In this document: piece after piece, positions 38,301-48,892 of the stretch
Layout of the letters: the number at the start of each line of letters is the position of its first letter
Numbering within the stretch: the stretch's first letter is position 1
Source: Brevipalpus yothersi
Taxonomy: Eukaryota > Arthropoda > Arachnida > Trombidiformes > Tenuipalpidae
NCBI GenBank assembly: GCA_003956705.1
Contig: QZCP01000468.1
Coordinates: forward strand, 1-64,000
Reading direction: 5' to 3'
DNA: 64,000 nt
The notes under the pieces: model-generated
The model's input: the letters and a program-made list of their open reading frames with translations, nothing else
The model's database searches: none
What the model was told of the DNA's origin: nothing
Translations under genes and position numbers: made by a program

Positions 38301-39076
38301 AATAGTTAGTCATTCCCTATCCTGATTTTTTCATTTTTCCTCTCCTCCATTTCATAAATTTATGTCTTATTTCATTCCCAATTATATGAATCTTTCATAG
38401 TGCTTTTTTTAAACAGAGTGTAATCATGAGCCTCTCTATAGATTTTTTTTATCCATCAATCCCGAAACTTTGGAATATACTCCTTTTTTTGATTGTCAAT
38501 TTCTTCATTCATTCAGGATTTGCTAAAGCTCTCAAGGAGTTCCAGAAAGAGAGATGCCGACAGTTGTGTGTCCGAGATTTCATGCACAAAGCTGTGAAAC
38601 GATTGCCCGAAATCAAGCTTCTCCTGGATCGATACAAGAAATATTTACCTCCAGATCACGTGGATCGAAAAAATTGCTTGAAAGCCCTGAAATTGTTCTC
38701 AGAAATAAATGAATCTGCTGAAGCGTTGATATGTCAGGCAGACAGCACCTATGTATTGATTGGAATTCAATCTTCCATGGTTAAAGGTAGTGAAGATATT
38801 GTGAAACCCGGTCGAATTCTTCTCAAAGTTGGTGAATTAATGAAAATTTCCCGACGTCATGAGCAGCCCCGCAAATTTGTTTTGTGCAGCGATTGTTTGA
38901 TCTATTTAACGCAACATCAGTTAGGCTCTTATCGATTGAACCATGAACTTTCATTGGAGACCATGGTTGTTACAGTAAGTGGAAAAATTCTTATCAAGCT
39001 CTTCTATTTCAAGTTTGGATCATGTTTTAAGCACAAGAAAATCCGAGCTCCATAACTTCAAAAAGTCTACAATCAG

Positions 39077-39145
<69 letters not shown>

Positions 39146-40610
39146 CACAAATATTTTCCTTCAAAATTGAAACTTAGAAATCAATTAATTAATCAAAGAA
39201 AGTTTTATTCATTTTTTTAGCCAAATCCTCAATTCGAAACTGAGTTCAACATTATAAGTAAGACTCGTTCCATTCCCGTGAGAGCTGCTTCAGTTGAAGA
39301 ACGGCAACAATGGATTGATGCCATACAGAAAGCGATTAACGAATACCAATCATCTCGCGGCTCGATCCGCAAATCTCTAGTTACTGGTCAACTAGGAGAT
39401 ACTGCTCCTATTTGGGTCCCTGATAATCGGGTTACGATGTGTCAAGATTGTTGTAATGAGTTCACAATCAGTTTTCGACGCCATCATTGTCGAGCATGTG
39501 GACGAGTAGTTTGTAGCGATTGTTCATCAAATCAAGCGCCGTTGAAGTATTTGAATTACAAGCCCAATCGAGTGTGTGATAAATGCTTCGCAATTTTACA
39601 GAAAAACTTTTCTCAAATGGAAAAGTTATCAGTGCCAACTATCCAAAAAGCTTCAAGCAGTGAATTGAGTATCGATTTGAGTCCTGAGAATTCAGCATCG
39701 ACTGCTGATTCGATTGATCAAGAGCCTGATCTAGATCAATTGAAGAATGGATTTGTCAGGATGCCATTGCGAGCATCTCATCGTCGAAGAGAGAAGCCAA
39801 CAAGACTTATGGTGAGTTCTCCTTGATTTAGAAAATTTTCGGGATCATTTAATCCCTATTCGATCAGTCTATCAGAATTAGTCTGTAAATCAACTTTCTA
39901 GAAATCATTGGAAGCAGATGATTCCAATCTCGGGTTCTCGGTTCTCTGTTTGAAGCTCATAAATGAATAAAGGAGAATGAGTCATTTCTAACATGGTGTG
40001 TTTGCATGAGAGTCATTTTGTCTAGTAACTCAAATCATTACCACATCACCTATTATTCACCATTGCAGCTAATCAGGTAGATTGTTATCTCATAATTGCC
40101 AATAGTTTCCGTAATGAGATTCAGAGTGAACTTTTAGCTTCGAAAGCTGTTTGATTTCCAAGTACACTGTGTACTATAGCTGCTCCAATACTAAAATTAG
40201 TTAATTAAATATTGTAGATCTCAGCGGACGATAAGGGTTGTTCGATGAGTGGATACCTTTCATTCAAAGAAAACGATCAAAAGAAGTGGAAAAAAGGATG
40301 GTTTGTCATAAAAGAGAATGTAATTTATCGCTTTAAACAGAGCAATGACACTGCTGCTCTTGAGAGTTTGGCAATTTTGGGCTACCATGTGGAAATTGTT
40401 CCTGATAAAAAAGTCATAAATTTATCGGAGAGGGGTCATTTATTTCAACTATCTCATCCTGGTCAGAGTACGATGACTTTCAAGGCGGACAGTGTGGAAT
40501 TGGCTAAAAAGTGGGTTGATGCTTAGGATTCCTTCCAGTAATAACAAACATTCTTTTTTCATTTCAGATGGACCGAAGAAATGCTCAAAAATACACGTAT
40601 ATTGTTATGA
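35361..40610 (+). CDS. FGD-family Rho guanine nucleotide exchange factor (DH-PH-FYVE-PH)
   Basis: FGD proteins activate Cdc42 and bind phosphoinositides through FYVE and PH domains, shaping actin and membranes. Exons: 35361-36005, 37489-38119, 38517-38974, 39221-39811, 40218-40510 and 40568-40610, giving 886 residues. The N-terminal 270 residues are Ser/Pro-rich with PxxP stretches. The DH domain starts at VAKEIAHTEASFVDDL and includes the helix KAVKRLPEIKLLLDRYKKYLP. The first PH domain includes SGSRYRLNHELSL-like strands (read as GSYRLNHELSL) and ends at EERQQWIDAIQKAI. The FYVE domain has the VP linker, RRHHCRACGRVVC and RVCDKC. The second PH domain runs from SGYLSF to AKKWTEEMLKN. The last intron (GTGGGT donor at 40511) restores the final helix; reading through would stop early. 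The first exon junction is least certain. AATAAA lies at 40779. Confidence 0.9.
36006..37488. other. Long first FGD intron
   Basis: AT-rich, about 1.5 kb; no exon with recognisable content was seen, though alternative first exons could lie here. Confidence 0.5.
39078..39141. repeat. (CT)n microsatellite in an FGD intron
   Basis: About 64 bp of CT dinucleotides between the first PH exon and the FYVE exon; it occupies a quarter of the 246-bp intron. Confidence 0.95.
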
Positions 40611-40999
40611 ATACCTTTTTAGACATTCATCTTCACTTACCACTCCTCATGATCCACCAAAATGTACCATTCAGTATTGAGATGACATTTCTTGAAATTT
40701 TGATCGAAAATTGAGTCAAATTTTTTATTGCGTATCCATATTTGACTGTGAAAGAAATTGAATTTGGTTACAAAACCTAATAAAAATACTTTTATTATGG
40801 TTGAAGAATCTATTATTAATTAATAAAGTATAACTGCGCAAATACTACGAGAAAAAACGGTCTTCCTTCTTTCCCATTGATCAAAAATCGATTTTTCATC
40901 GCAATCTTCCCTAAAATTAATTTCAAGTGAATATTTCTTTCGTTACTTTGTAAGAACTCTCTTGATTTATTGGGATATAGATACAATCAGGATTGAGAA

Positions 41000-41131
41000 A
41001 TCTCCTCGATGTGAGGTTGGAATTTTTGTGAAATTGATGAAGCATGGTGGGAAACTTGTTGAATATATACGGGATAGTTTGCTAGTTAAACAAAATATGG
41101 GAATAGAATGTACTTCTGATTTCTCCCTTCT
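41000..41131 (+). pseudogene. Worn fragment of an ABCH transporter exon 2
   Basis: The plus-strand frame reads FVKLMKHGGKLVEYIRDSLL and continues VKQNMG. This matches FVGLMRHGRLLAEDTPDSLL then VKYNME in exon 2 of the intact transporter at 58187-58436. It is far more diverged than the three units that follow. Nothing else of this copy is recognisable. Confidence 0.75.
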
Positions 41132-41388
41132 TTCAGAAATATCCTCCTAGGTAGAGGGGTCCAATCATGCCTCCCAATCATTTGATCCCATATTTAATCC
41201 GAAGTAGAACACAGCTCACAATCATATCACCTTTCTTTTCTGATAGGGTCATCTCATGAATTTTTCTTGCTCCTCCACTTGAGTGAATTCAATTACCTCT
41301 CTTCAGGATCATCATTTCGTTTGTTTCTTCTTTTTTAAACTTTTGAACCTCTTCACTATATCCAACGATTTTCACCGTTCCACCAAAT

Positions 41389-41677
41389 ATGAACACAAAA
41401 AAATCTCAGATCTTTCTCAAGAGATGAGCAATAAATTGATTGCTGACGTGCCAGGGGTTGGAACCGTCTACGAAGGGAGTTCCACCGGCACGGTATCCGA
41501 ATTGGCCTGGCCTTCTACAAAAAATTTATCGAAAAGGGACGTGATGAGGACCTATTTGCACAGTACCTGAGGGACCTAGTCGAGATGCGCGAGGGGGACA
41601 TTGGATTGGTACTGGCAACCTTTCGACGTTACCATGAAAAATTTGGAAACCCATGGCAAAATCTTCAACGAGGATAG
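41389..41677 (+). pseudogene. BAF-like gene, unit 1, broken by a one-base deletion
   Basis: This is homologous to the intact copy at 46767-47060. The reading frame is correct through the helix-hairpin-helix segment (DVPGVGTVYE) and then shifts because one base is missing near 41472 relative to unit 2. The following sequence still encodes the family residues in the next frame (LAFYKKFIEKGRDEDLFAQ and onward to the shared TAG at 41675). The lesion is single, so loss is recent. Confidence 0.85.
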
Positions 41678-42531
41678 TAGATAAGTGACCATTTCTATCA
41701 TTTTCTCACTTGTCTATTAACAATTTCATTCCTAGATTTCAGTGGTGATCTAAATGATTTCGGAAACCCGATAAAAAATGGTTTTTAGGTCAAAATGACC
41801 ACTCTTTTACTTTCATCTCTCTCTAAGAGAGCTTCCCTTACCATGGTCTATGAATTTTTCCAATGCGGAAGAATAAGCTCCCGGATATTTATCACTAAAT
41901 TTCAGGTCAAAATGACCAAACTACTTAGTTTTACTCCACTCTAGAACTAATCATCATTTGACTATCTCTCACGTTTTTACTTCAAAGAGAGAAAACTTTG
42001 ACTTGTCAAGTTTTCCCATTTCACCGCCTTTCATTCCACTCTCTCTAGCGAAAAAGGCAATTTAAACTTGTCCGATCCAGAAGCTCGCTACGTTTCTCTT
42101 GATTGTGATGAAGAACAAAATCTGACTTCAAATCCAAACAACCTCAGATCAAGAACTTTATTTTCAAAACCATCATAAGAAGACTCAACACTTACAACAA
42201 TAATGATAACTTTTTTGGTCGGAATACTTTTGAATATATATATTTTTGTTGCCCATTTGATCGTCAATCTGATTTTCAATCTGAGCGAGAATTTGATCTC
42301 TCGTTTCGATCAACTCTTCCAAGTCTCCATGTCATCTTGATTTATCTGATCTCCTTTTTCTAATTAACTGATATATTGAGTTAATTGATCTAGTCGTTTC
42401 AATTTCAATATCTCACTATCATCGAATTTCAATTTTTCCATCTTCTCATCTTCCTCAAAATTTTTGAGGACTCAAACCTTCGAAGTTTTTTTTGTGGTTC
42501 CTGAAAAAAGAGATTTTTTTCTTTCAGTATC

Positions 42532-42814
42532 ATGAGGTAAGTTTTGACATTCATCCTTCTTTTTTTCTCATGTTTGTGTTTGTTCAACTAAGATCACCTT
42601 CACGAGTTATTCTCCTGGCCAATCTTCAACTCATCCACCCTCTCTAGTTAGCGAATCTACGGTTGAGAAAATTGCCTCAGAAAAATGGCCTGGTGCAAAT
42701 GGTATCTATGATAGCGAAAGTGAATGGTGTCAATGGGAGGACATGGTAACACTAATGAATTCATATACAGAGCAAGTTATCCATGTGCTTCCTTATGTTA
42801 ATATGGATTGGTGA
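42532..42814 (+). pseudogene. Orphan small gene, unit 1 copy, frameshifted
   Basis: It has the same structure as the four intact copies: ATGAG followed by GTAAGT at 42537, a short intron, then the body exon. Near the start of the second exon one base is missing (TTCACGAG in place of TTCATCGAG), so the frame fails. The remainder down to the TGA at 42812 is well conserved. Confidence 0.8.
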
Positions 42815-43428
42815 ACTTGGTAGTGGATTAGATGATTTTACTCGACATATCTACATCCTCTACACTAATCGCTCGTGAGCTAACTTCTCGTGTAAAAAAT
42901 TTAAGAAATTAGTAAGCAAAAATCATGGTGAAATCATATCACTGAATTTTGCTTCTCAATTTTGCCTTAATCGCCTTCTAACTGACCAGCTTCCATTACC
43001 ATAATCTATGAATTCTTCCAATGCGGAAGAATAAGCTCTTTAATATTTATTGGCCATCTCGTTATGAGCTTGCTACATTGGTTTATTTTATGGAGTGATT
43101 GAATAGAGCAACCGGAAGCCACCATTGAAGGTGGAAATTTCGAAGTTACAACATTGGCTCGAAAACGATTGGACATCCATCAGATGGCACATTTAGCCTC
43201 GAGGCTAAGTGTCGAGAACATAGCTGATTTGTATGCCTACTTCATCGAACAGAGGAGGTCAAAGGTTTCGTTGGATCAACAAGGAATTTATGTATTACTG
43301 TGTTTCCTGTTGTCATTGAATAAGTTACCTGGATTGCCTCCACTTTTACCCAAGATAGTGATATTTCTAAGTGACTTGAGATAAATTTTTTTGAAACTTT
43401 TTTCATTTTTTTTTCTAATCTCAGTAAA

Positions 43429-46188
43429 ATGTCTTTGGAAAGTGATGTGAATGAAAACTTGATTCCTCTTTCTCCTTATCCAACCACTCCCTATGAACAA
43501 GCAAAGAAACAGATCAACCATGCTGTGATCAATTCAGATCAACCATTAGCAGTTGAAGTTCGTCGTGTTCATCTGTCTTATGGTCGAGGGAAAAGTGCAA
43601 AAACCATCTTAGCTTCCATCGATTTGACTGTCCCTGAGGCGAGTATATATGGTTTGCTAGGACCTAGTGGATGTGGAAAAACTACACTTCTTCGATGTGT
43701 CGTTGGTCGTCTCAGGCCAAAACATGGTTCAATCAGGATATTTGGTTTCAAGCCTGGTGGCCAAGGAAGTCAGATACCAGGACCAGGCATTGGATATATG
43801 CCTCAGGAGATAGCTGTCTATGAGGACTTTACCATTGAGGAAACATTGATCTATTTTGGACGTTTGTTTAGACTGGATAGCCAATCTCTACGTGAAAGAA
43901 TCGAATATCTTCTGGCCTTTTTAGACCTTTCTCCCAAGTCGAGATTGGTTGCCAATTTGAGTGGTGGTCAAAAACGTCGGGTGTCTTTAGCTGCTGCTCT
44001 GGTTCACAGTCCATCTCTCCTGATCCTAGATGAACCGACAGTGGGTGTTGATTCACTACTTCGTCAAAGGTAAGAAGGGTTTTTTCTTCCTGTTTCCAGA
44101 AATCATGACAATCAGACATCATTGCCCTTCAACTTTTGTTCTCTGCGAGCACTTTTCTCATTTTGATCATGGATTATCAATTTATTCCACGGTGGCAAAA
44201 AAAACGCGTTCTTCACTTCGTTCCTCTACTTTTTGCCAATCTTTCGATCATCAAATCATGAGAGGTAGTAATAGTATCAATACATGTACCTCCCAATTTT
44301 CAGTATCTGGCAACACTTGGTGACACTTACTCATACTGAAAAAATTACTGTCATCATCACAACTCATTACATCGAAGAGGCACGCCAAGCGAATTTTGTG
44401 GGACTAATGAGACATGGTCGACTTTTGGCTGATGATACACCAGACAACTAACTCAAATATAACATGGTAACTCTCGGAGAAGTTTTCTTCGGCCTACAAT
44501 TGAGTGATTTTTACTCTGAGTTTGCTGAAATTGCTCTCAAAACTGATGAATCAAAGACGAGATAATATCAATGAATAGGAGTCAATCCTAGAAGTCACCC
44601 ATTAAGTGGAGTCGAATCTTCATGGAAAAAATATTGCTTATTCTGAAATTCAGGTATAAGTTTGATGTTAAGCAGATTCCATCCTCTCTCTTCTCAAATT
44701 GAGAATCTTCTTACTGAAAAACTTTCAATGTCGTCACATTTTCAGGAACTTCCTCCGGCCGTCTCAACACACACATCTATTCCTGGATATTCACCACATA
44801 CTACAGCTCTGAATATCATCAGAAACAATCTCGATCACAGTGAAATCAGTGAATTCAAAGCCGTCGATACTAAATATGAGTACAGGAAGTTTACTCTCTC
44901 TGAATATTGGGCAACTATAAGAGCATTACTCTGGAAAAACATAATTCGTCTAAGAAGAAGTATACCGTGAGTATCCGAAAGTATCAACCACACACCTTTT
45001 CTACATCAGAGACGATGTCAATTCCTGTAAGTTCACGGCTTAATTGTTACCCAAATGTGTCTTCCATAGAGTACTAGTATTTCAATTCGCCTTGCCAGCC
45101 TTCCAAGTAATTCTGTTCTGCATATGCATTGGTGCTGATCCTTTCAATATTCCTCTTGCTGTTGTGAATGAAGATTCAACTCAAATTTACTCAAAAAACT
45201 TTCTTGACCAATTGAATCCGTATACAGTTGAACAGGTGAGATTTATTGCGTTTTTCTCTGTGAAGTTTGAAAATGATCAAATTTTTTTCCTTCGTTCAAA
45301 ACTTTCAGCACAACTTTACAAGCATCGAAGAAGGAAGAAAAGCAGTTCAGAATGGCTCTGTGTGGGGTGTTCTCCACATTCCCGAAAGATTTTCACAAGC
45401 TCTATTGGCCAGAATGTTAAGGGGAGAAGGAGTGGATAACAAAACGGTGGAAGATAGTACAATTAAAGTCTATCCAGATTTGACCAGTGAGTATGGAAAA
45501 AAATTTGTGGTGCTGACTCTTAGTTCGGAAAGTCATGTGATTTCTGAGTCCTAATGAGCTGTTGGTGATGAAATTTTTTGTGAAAATTCAATGAAATATT
45601 TCTAATACTCCTAACTGGAGAAGCACCATGGTCTTGGTTGTTACGAGAACAATATCTGATTCTCTCTCTCTCTCTTCCTGAATTCCAGACCAGCAGTTAT
45701 CATACACAATGGAGCGAACATTCAGAGAGAGATTTTCCAAAAATCCGCAACGAAATCTTTGGAAGATGCTGGTCGTAGTTCAAATATGGTAAAATTTCCT
45801 CTCTAAGTACGTGTTAGTGATCATATCCAGTTTTCCGATCAATAATAGCATTTCTATCTTCTCAATACAGCTGGGCAAGCCAATCTATGGTGAGCTCGAA
45901 CATCAAGGGTATTTAGAGTACATGGCTCCTGGGGTCGTTGTTAGCGTAAGTTACATCATGGCTACTGGTTTAACGGCTCTAGCTTTTATCTTGGAACGAA
46001 GAGATGGTCTCTATGAACGAAGTTTGGTGGCTGGAGTTGATACACTTCAAATTCTAATTGCTTATGCTATGACTCAAATACTCGTCATGACCGTACAAAT
46101 CTTGTTGGTGCTGGTATTCACCTTTCTTGTCTTTGACATCCCATTCGAATGGATAATACTGTTGCTCATTTTACAGGGCATTCGGTGA
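43429..46188 (+). pseudogene. ABCH half-transporter, copy A, decayed
   Basis: Exon 1 (43429-44069) is intact and encodes a nucleotide-binding domain with GPSGCGKTT, LSGGQ and LLILDEP. The rest is broken: exon 2 has an in-frame TAA at 44449-44451, a 3-bp deletion and a destroyed donor. Exon 6 has a 2-bp insertion. Exon 7 has a 12-bp in-frame loss and a 14-bp loss that shifts the frame (near 46143 and 46179). Exon 8, present in copy C, is absent. At best it would make a short N-terminal NBD fragment. Confidence 0.85.
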
Positions 46189-46766
46189 GTTGGTAGTTTT
46201 GAGTTACTTGATAAGATCGAACCATTTCTGGTTCAGGAGTCAGGTAGCCTCATCTTTCATTTGTCCATTTCCAATTACTATTCTCAACCGCGATTTGCTA
46301 GTTCTCAAGTTTGAGGCTAGCAAAAAAGCATTCCCCTAAGTTTACAGCATTTGATGTCCTCAACTCCTTATACTGACCCACTCCTTGCCCCTCTCTTCTG
46401 CTTAAAACAAATGTTTTAAGTACCATAATCTTCTCCCCCTGATTTCATTTGAAATAGTGACAGTTACACGCCGTTACACCTTCACTTCATTTCTCTCCCC
46501 TTTCTTTCAAAAATATCCTCCTAGGTAAAGGGGTCGAATCATGCCTTCCAATCATTTGATTCCATATTTAATCCCTAGCAACAAACAGGTCACAATCATA
46601 TATCTCTCTGTTCGTGATCAGGTCATCTCCTCAACTTTTTCTGCTCTCCTTCACTTGAGTGAATTCAATTACCTATCTTCATCATTTCGTTGTTTGTTTC
46701 TTCTTTTTCAAACTTTTGAACCTCTTCACGATTTTCATTGTTCCACCGACACTCCAACGACACACG

Positions 46767-47060
46767 ATGAATACAAAAAAGTCTCAGATCTTCCTCAAGG
46801 AAGAAATGAGCAATAAACTGATTGCTGATGTGCCGGGAGTTGGATCAGTCTACGAGAGGAGATTCCACCGGCACGGTATCCGAACAGGCCTGGCATTGTA
46901 CAAGAAGTACATCGAAAAGGGACGTAATGAGGACCTATTTGCCCAGTACCTACGTGATTTGGTCGAAATGCGCGAGGGGGACATCGGATTGGTACTGGCA
47001 ACCTTTCGACGTTACCATGAAAGATTTGGAAACCCATGGCAAAATCCTCAACGAGGATAG
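46767..47060 (+). CDS. Barrier-to-autointegration factor-like protein, unit 2
   Basis: This encodes 97 residues, near the 89 of BAF (BANF1). BAF is a dimeric DNA-bridging protein that links chromatin to LEM-domain proteins at the nuclear envelope. Matches along the length: an N-terminal MNTKKSxxFLKEEM like the BAF MTTSQKHRDFVAEPM, a helix-hairpin-helix DVPGVGSVYERRFHRHGI matching SLAGIGEVLGKKLEERGF, EDLFAQYLRDL matching EDLFREWLKD, and a terminal FRRYHERFGNPW. It is strongly diverged from canonical BAF, so it may be a paralogue with a changed role. The stop TAG is followed by TAG and a GTAAGT donor, suggesting a 3' UTR intron. Start: first ATG of the conserved frame. Confidence 0.75.
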   Translation: MNTKKSQIFLKEEMSNKLIADVPGVGSVYERRFHRHGIRTGLALYKKYIEKGRNEDLFAQYLRDLVEMREGDIGLVLATFRRYHERFGNPWQNPQRG

Positions 47061-47604
47061 TAGGTAAGTGATCATTTCTATCATTTACTTGCTCGTTCAT
47101 TAACAATTTCATTCCTAGATTTCGGTGGTGGCCTAAATGATTTCGGAAACGGGATAAAAAATGGTTTTTAGGTCAAAATGACCACTCTTTTACTTTCATC
47201 TCTTAGGAGAACTTATCATCATTTGACTTGAAGTTCTCTCAATTTTTACCGCCCTTTATCAACTCCCTCTTGTGAGAAGAATAAAAGTTGCTAGAAGCAC
47301 ATGGCTTTTGCTTCTTCTTGCTTCTTCTTCACTTGCTTGTGTTTTTTCTTTACGTTTGTCTTAATTGTGATGATCATTCCTTAACTAGCCTAAATTTTTC
47401 TCTCTCTAGGAAACGTGAACTTTAGTGATACTACTGATCAATTTTTTTGTCGTCCTCCTAATCACCATCTTGTGCTTGATATTGTGCTCTTCTTTTCTAG
47501 TTCATCATCAAAACCATCTGATTTTCTGCCTCTTGTCCTGTTGTCTCTCTCTCTCTATTCTCTTCTTTGATGTTTAGTGTCTTGGTGTATTATATTATGT
47601 CACA

Positions 47605-48219
47605 ATGAATGCCGAAAAGCTCAACAAACTCTCAAGTCAAGTTCGAATTGGTGGCAAGGTGAGTTGCTTGGTTCAATTGATTCACATAAGCATGTATGAT
47701 GTTTGTTCTTCATCAAGTGTGTTCAACTCTAAGCCTTGTCTTGTAGGGAACTGCAAGAAGGAAAAAAAAAGTTATCCATCGTACAGCAACAACTGATGAT
47801 AAGAAGCTTCAAAATTCCTTGAAGAAACTTGCAGTTAATCCCATTCCTGGGATTGAGGAGGTGAGACAACCTTCTTTTCACCTTTTGTGCTTTGTGGGGT
47901 TTAAAAATTACTGATGTTCTCAACTACTTCTCTCTTCACCACTTTGAAGGTTAATATGATCAAGGAAGACGGTACAGTCATACACTTCAACAACCCCAAG
48001 GTGCAAGCTTCTCTTACTGCGAGCACATTTGCTATAACCGGGCATGGTGAAGTGAAGAACATCACCGATATGGTACCTGGAATTCTTAACCAACTTCGAG
48101 CTGACAATAGTCTCAAAACGGGCAGTGCTGGTTCAAATTTGGGTACAGTTTCTGCTGAAGATGACGAAGATGTTCCTGAACTCGTTGGTAATTTCGATGA
48201 GAACGTCAAGGAAGAATAA
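47605..48219 (+). CDS. BTF3: BTF3 / NAC-beta, unit 2 copy
   Basis: This is the beta subunit of the nascent-polypeptide-associated complex, which binds ribosomes and shields emerging chains (Drosophila bicaudal). Exons: 47605-47658, 47747-47860 and 47950-48219, giving 145 residues. The ribosome-binding RRKKK motif follows QVRIGGKGTARRKKKVIHRT. The NAC domain reads GIEEVNMIKEDGTVIHFNNP then KVQASLTASTFAITGHGEVK. The acidic C-terminus is EDDEDVPELVGNFDENVKEE. About 15 residues are missing between LNQLRADNS and the acidic tail relative to vertebrate BTF3. Its twin at 54233 differs at about four sites, all silent in the part compared. Confidence 0.95.
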
Positions 48220-48608
48220 AATTGATCAACGCCCAACTTTCCTTCTCTCCTAAATCAACGAGCATCAAAGCTTTGCTTGAGGCCCAAATTTTGTTGCCAT
48301 TCAAAAAAAGTTGTCTCTCGATGTATCCACTATTGATGATTTAATATGAACACCGAAAGCGGCGATTCAGCCGTTTAAATCAAAACAAACGTTTTTCTCA
48401 TTTAATTCATTGCGGAATTGTTCCACTTTTCCTCTAACTTTTGATGATTATTGTGCTTCTTCAAGTATACAGATTTTTCTGACATTATTTATCGCGATCT
48501 CGAGCTTCATATAAGTGTACTCCAAATCTGAGAAAGCTTTGGAAATCTTGCGGTTGATAAGTTTTGGGTTGGAATAGATAGCTTTACCATTGGAAATCAT
48601 ATTGTATC

Positions 48609-48892
48609 ATGAGGTAAGTTTTGACATTCATCCTTCTTTTTTTCTCATGTTTATGTTTGTTCGACTAAGATCACCTTCATCGAGTGATTCTCTTAGCCAA
48701 TCTTCAACTCATCCATCCTCTCCAGTTAGCGAATCTACGGTTGAGAAAATTGCCTCAGAAAAATGGCCTGGTGTAAATGGTATCTATGATAGCGAAAGTG
48801 AATGGTGTCAATGGGAGGACATGGTAACACTAATGAATTCATACACAGAGCAAGTTATCCATGTGCTTCCTTATGTTAATATGGATTGGTGA
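48609..48892 (+). CDS. Orphan small protein, copy 2
   Basis: I do not recognise this protein. Two exons, 48609-48613 (ATGAG) and 48670-48892, give 75 residues. The start codon lies in a five-base coding piece spliced with phase 2 to the body. The N-terminus is Ser-rich (RSPSSSDSLSQSS), and the C-terminal half is acidic and aromatic (EKWPGVNGIYDSESEWCQW; LPYVNMDW at the end). No signal peptide or membrane segment is seen. Four intact copies keep frame, splice sites and stop codon, which argues it is expressed. It sits just downstream of BTF3, about 390 bp from that stop. Confidence 0.6.

Larger units (their letters stand above)
41130..46495 (+). repeat. Tandem cassette, unit 1 (degenerate)
   Basis: The unit starts with a boundary stretch near 41140 (ATATCCTCCTAGGTAGAGGG) that recurs in similar form near 46510 and 53162. 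Order: BAF-like pseudogene, orphan-gene pseudogene, ABCH pseudogene. Relative to units 2 and 3 it lacks the segment with BTF3 and the first orphan copy. Confidence 0.85.

Noticed and set aside
40492..40526. Unspliced end of the FGD gene at the TAG near 40524
   Set aside because: Splicing at 40511 to 40568 completes the PH-domain helix (AKKWTEEMLKN), so read-through is the poorer model.
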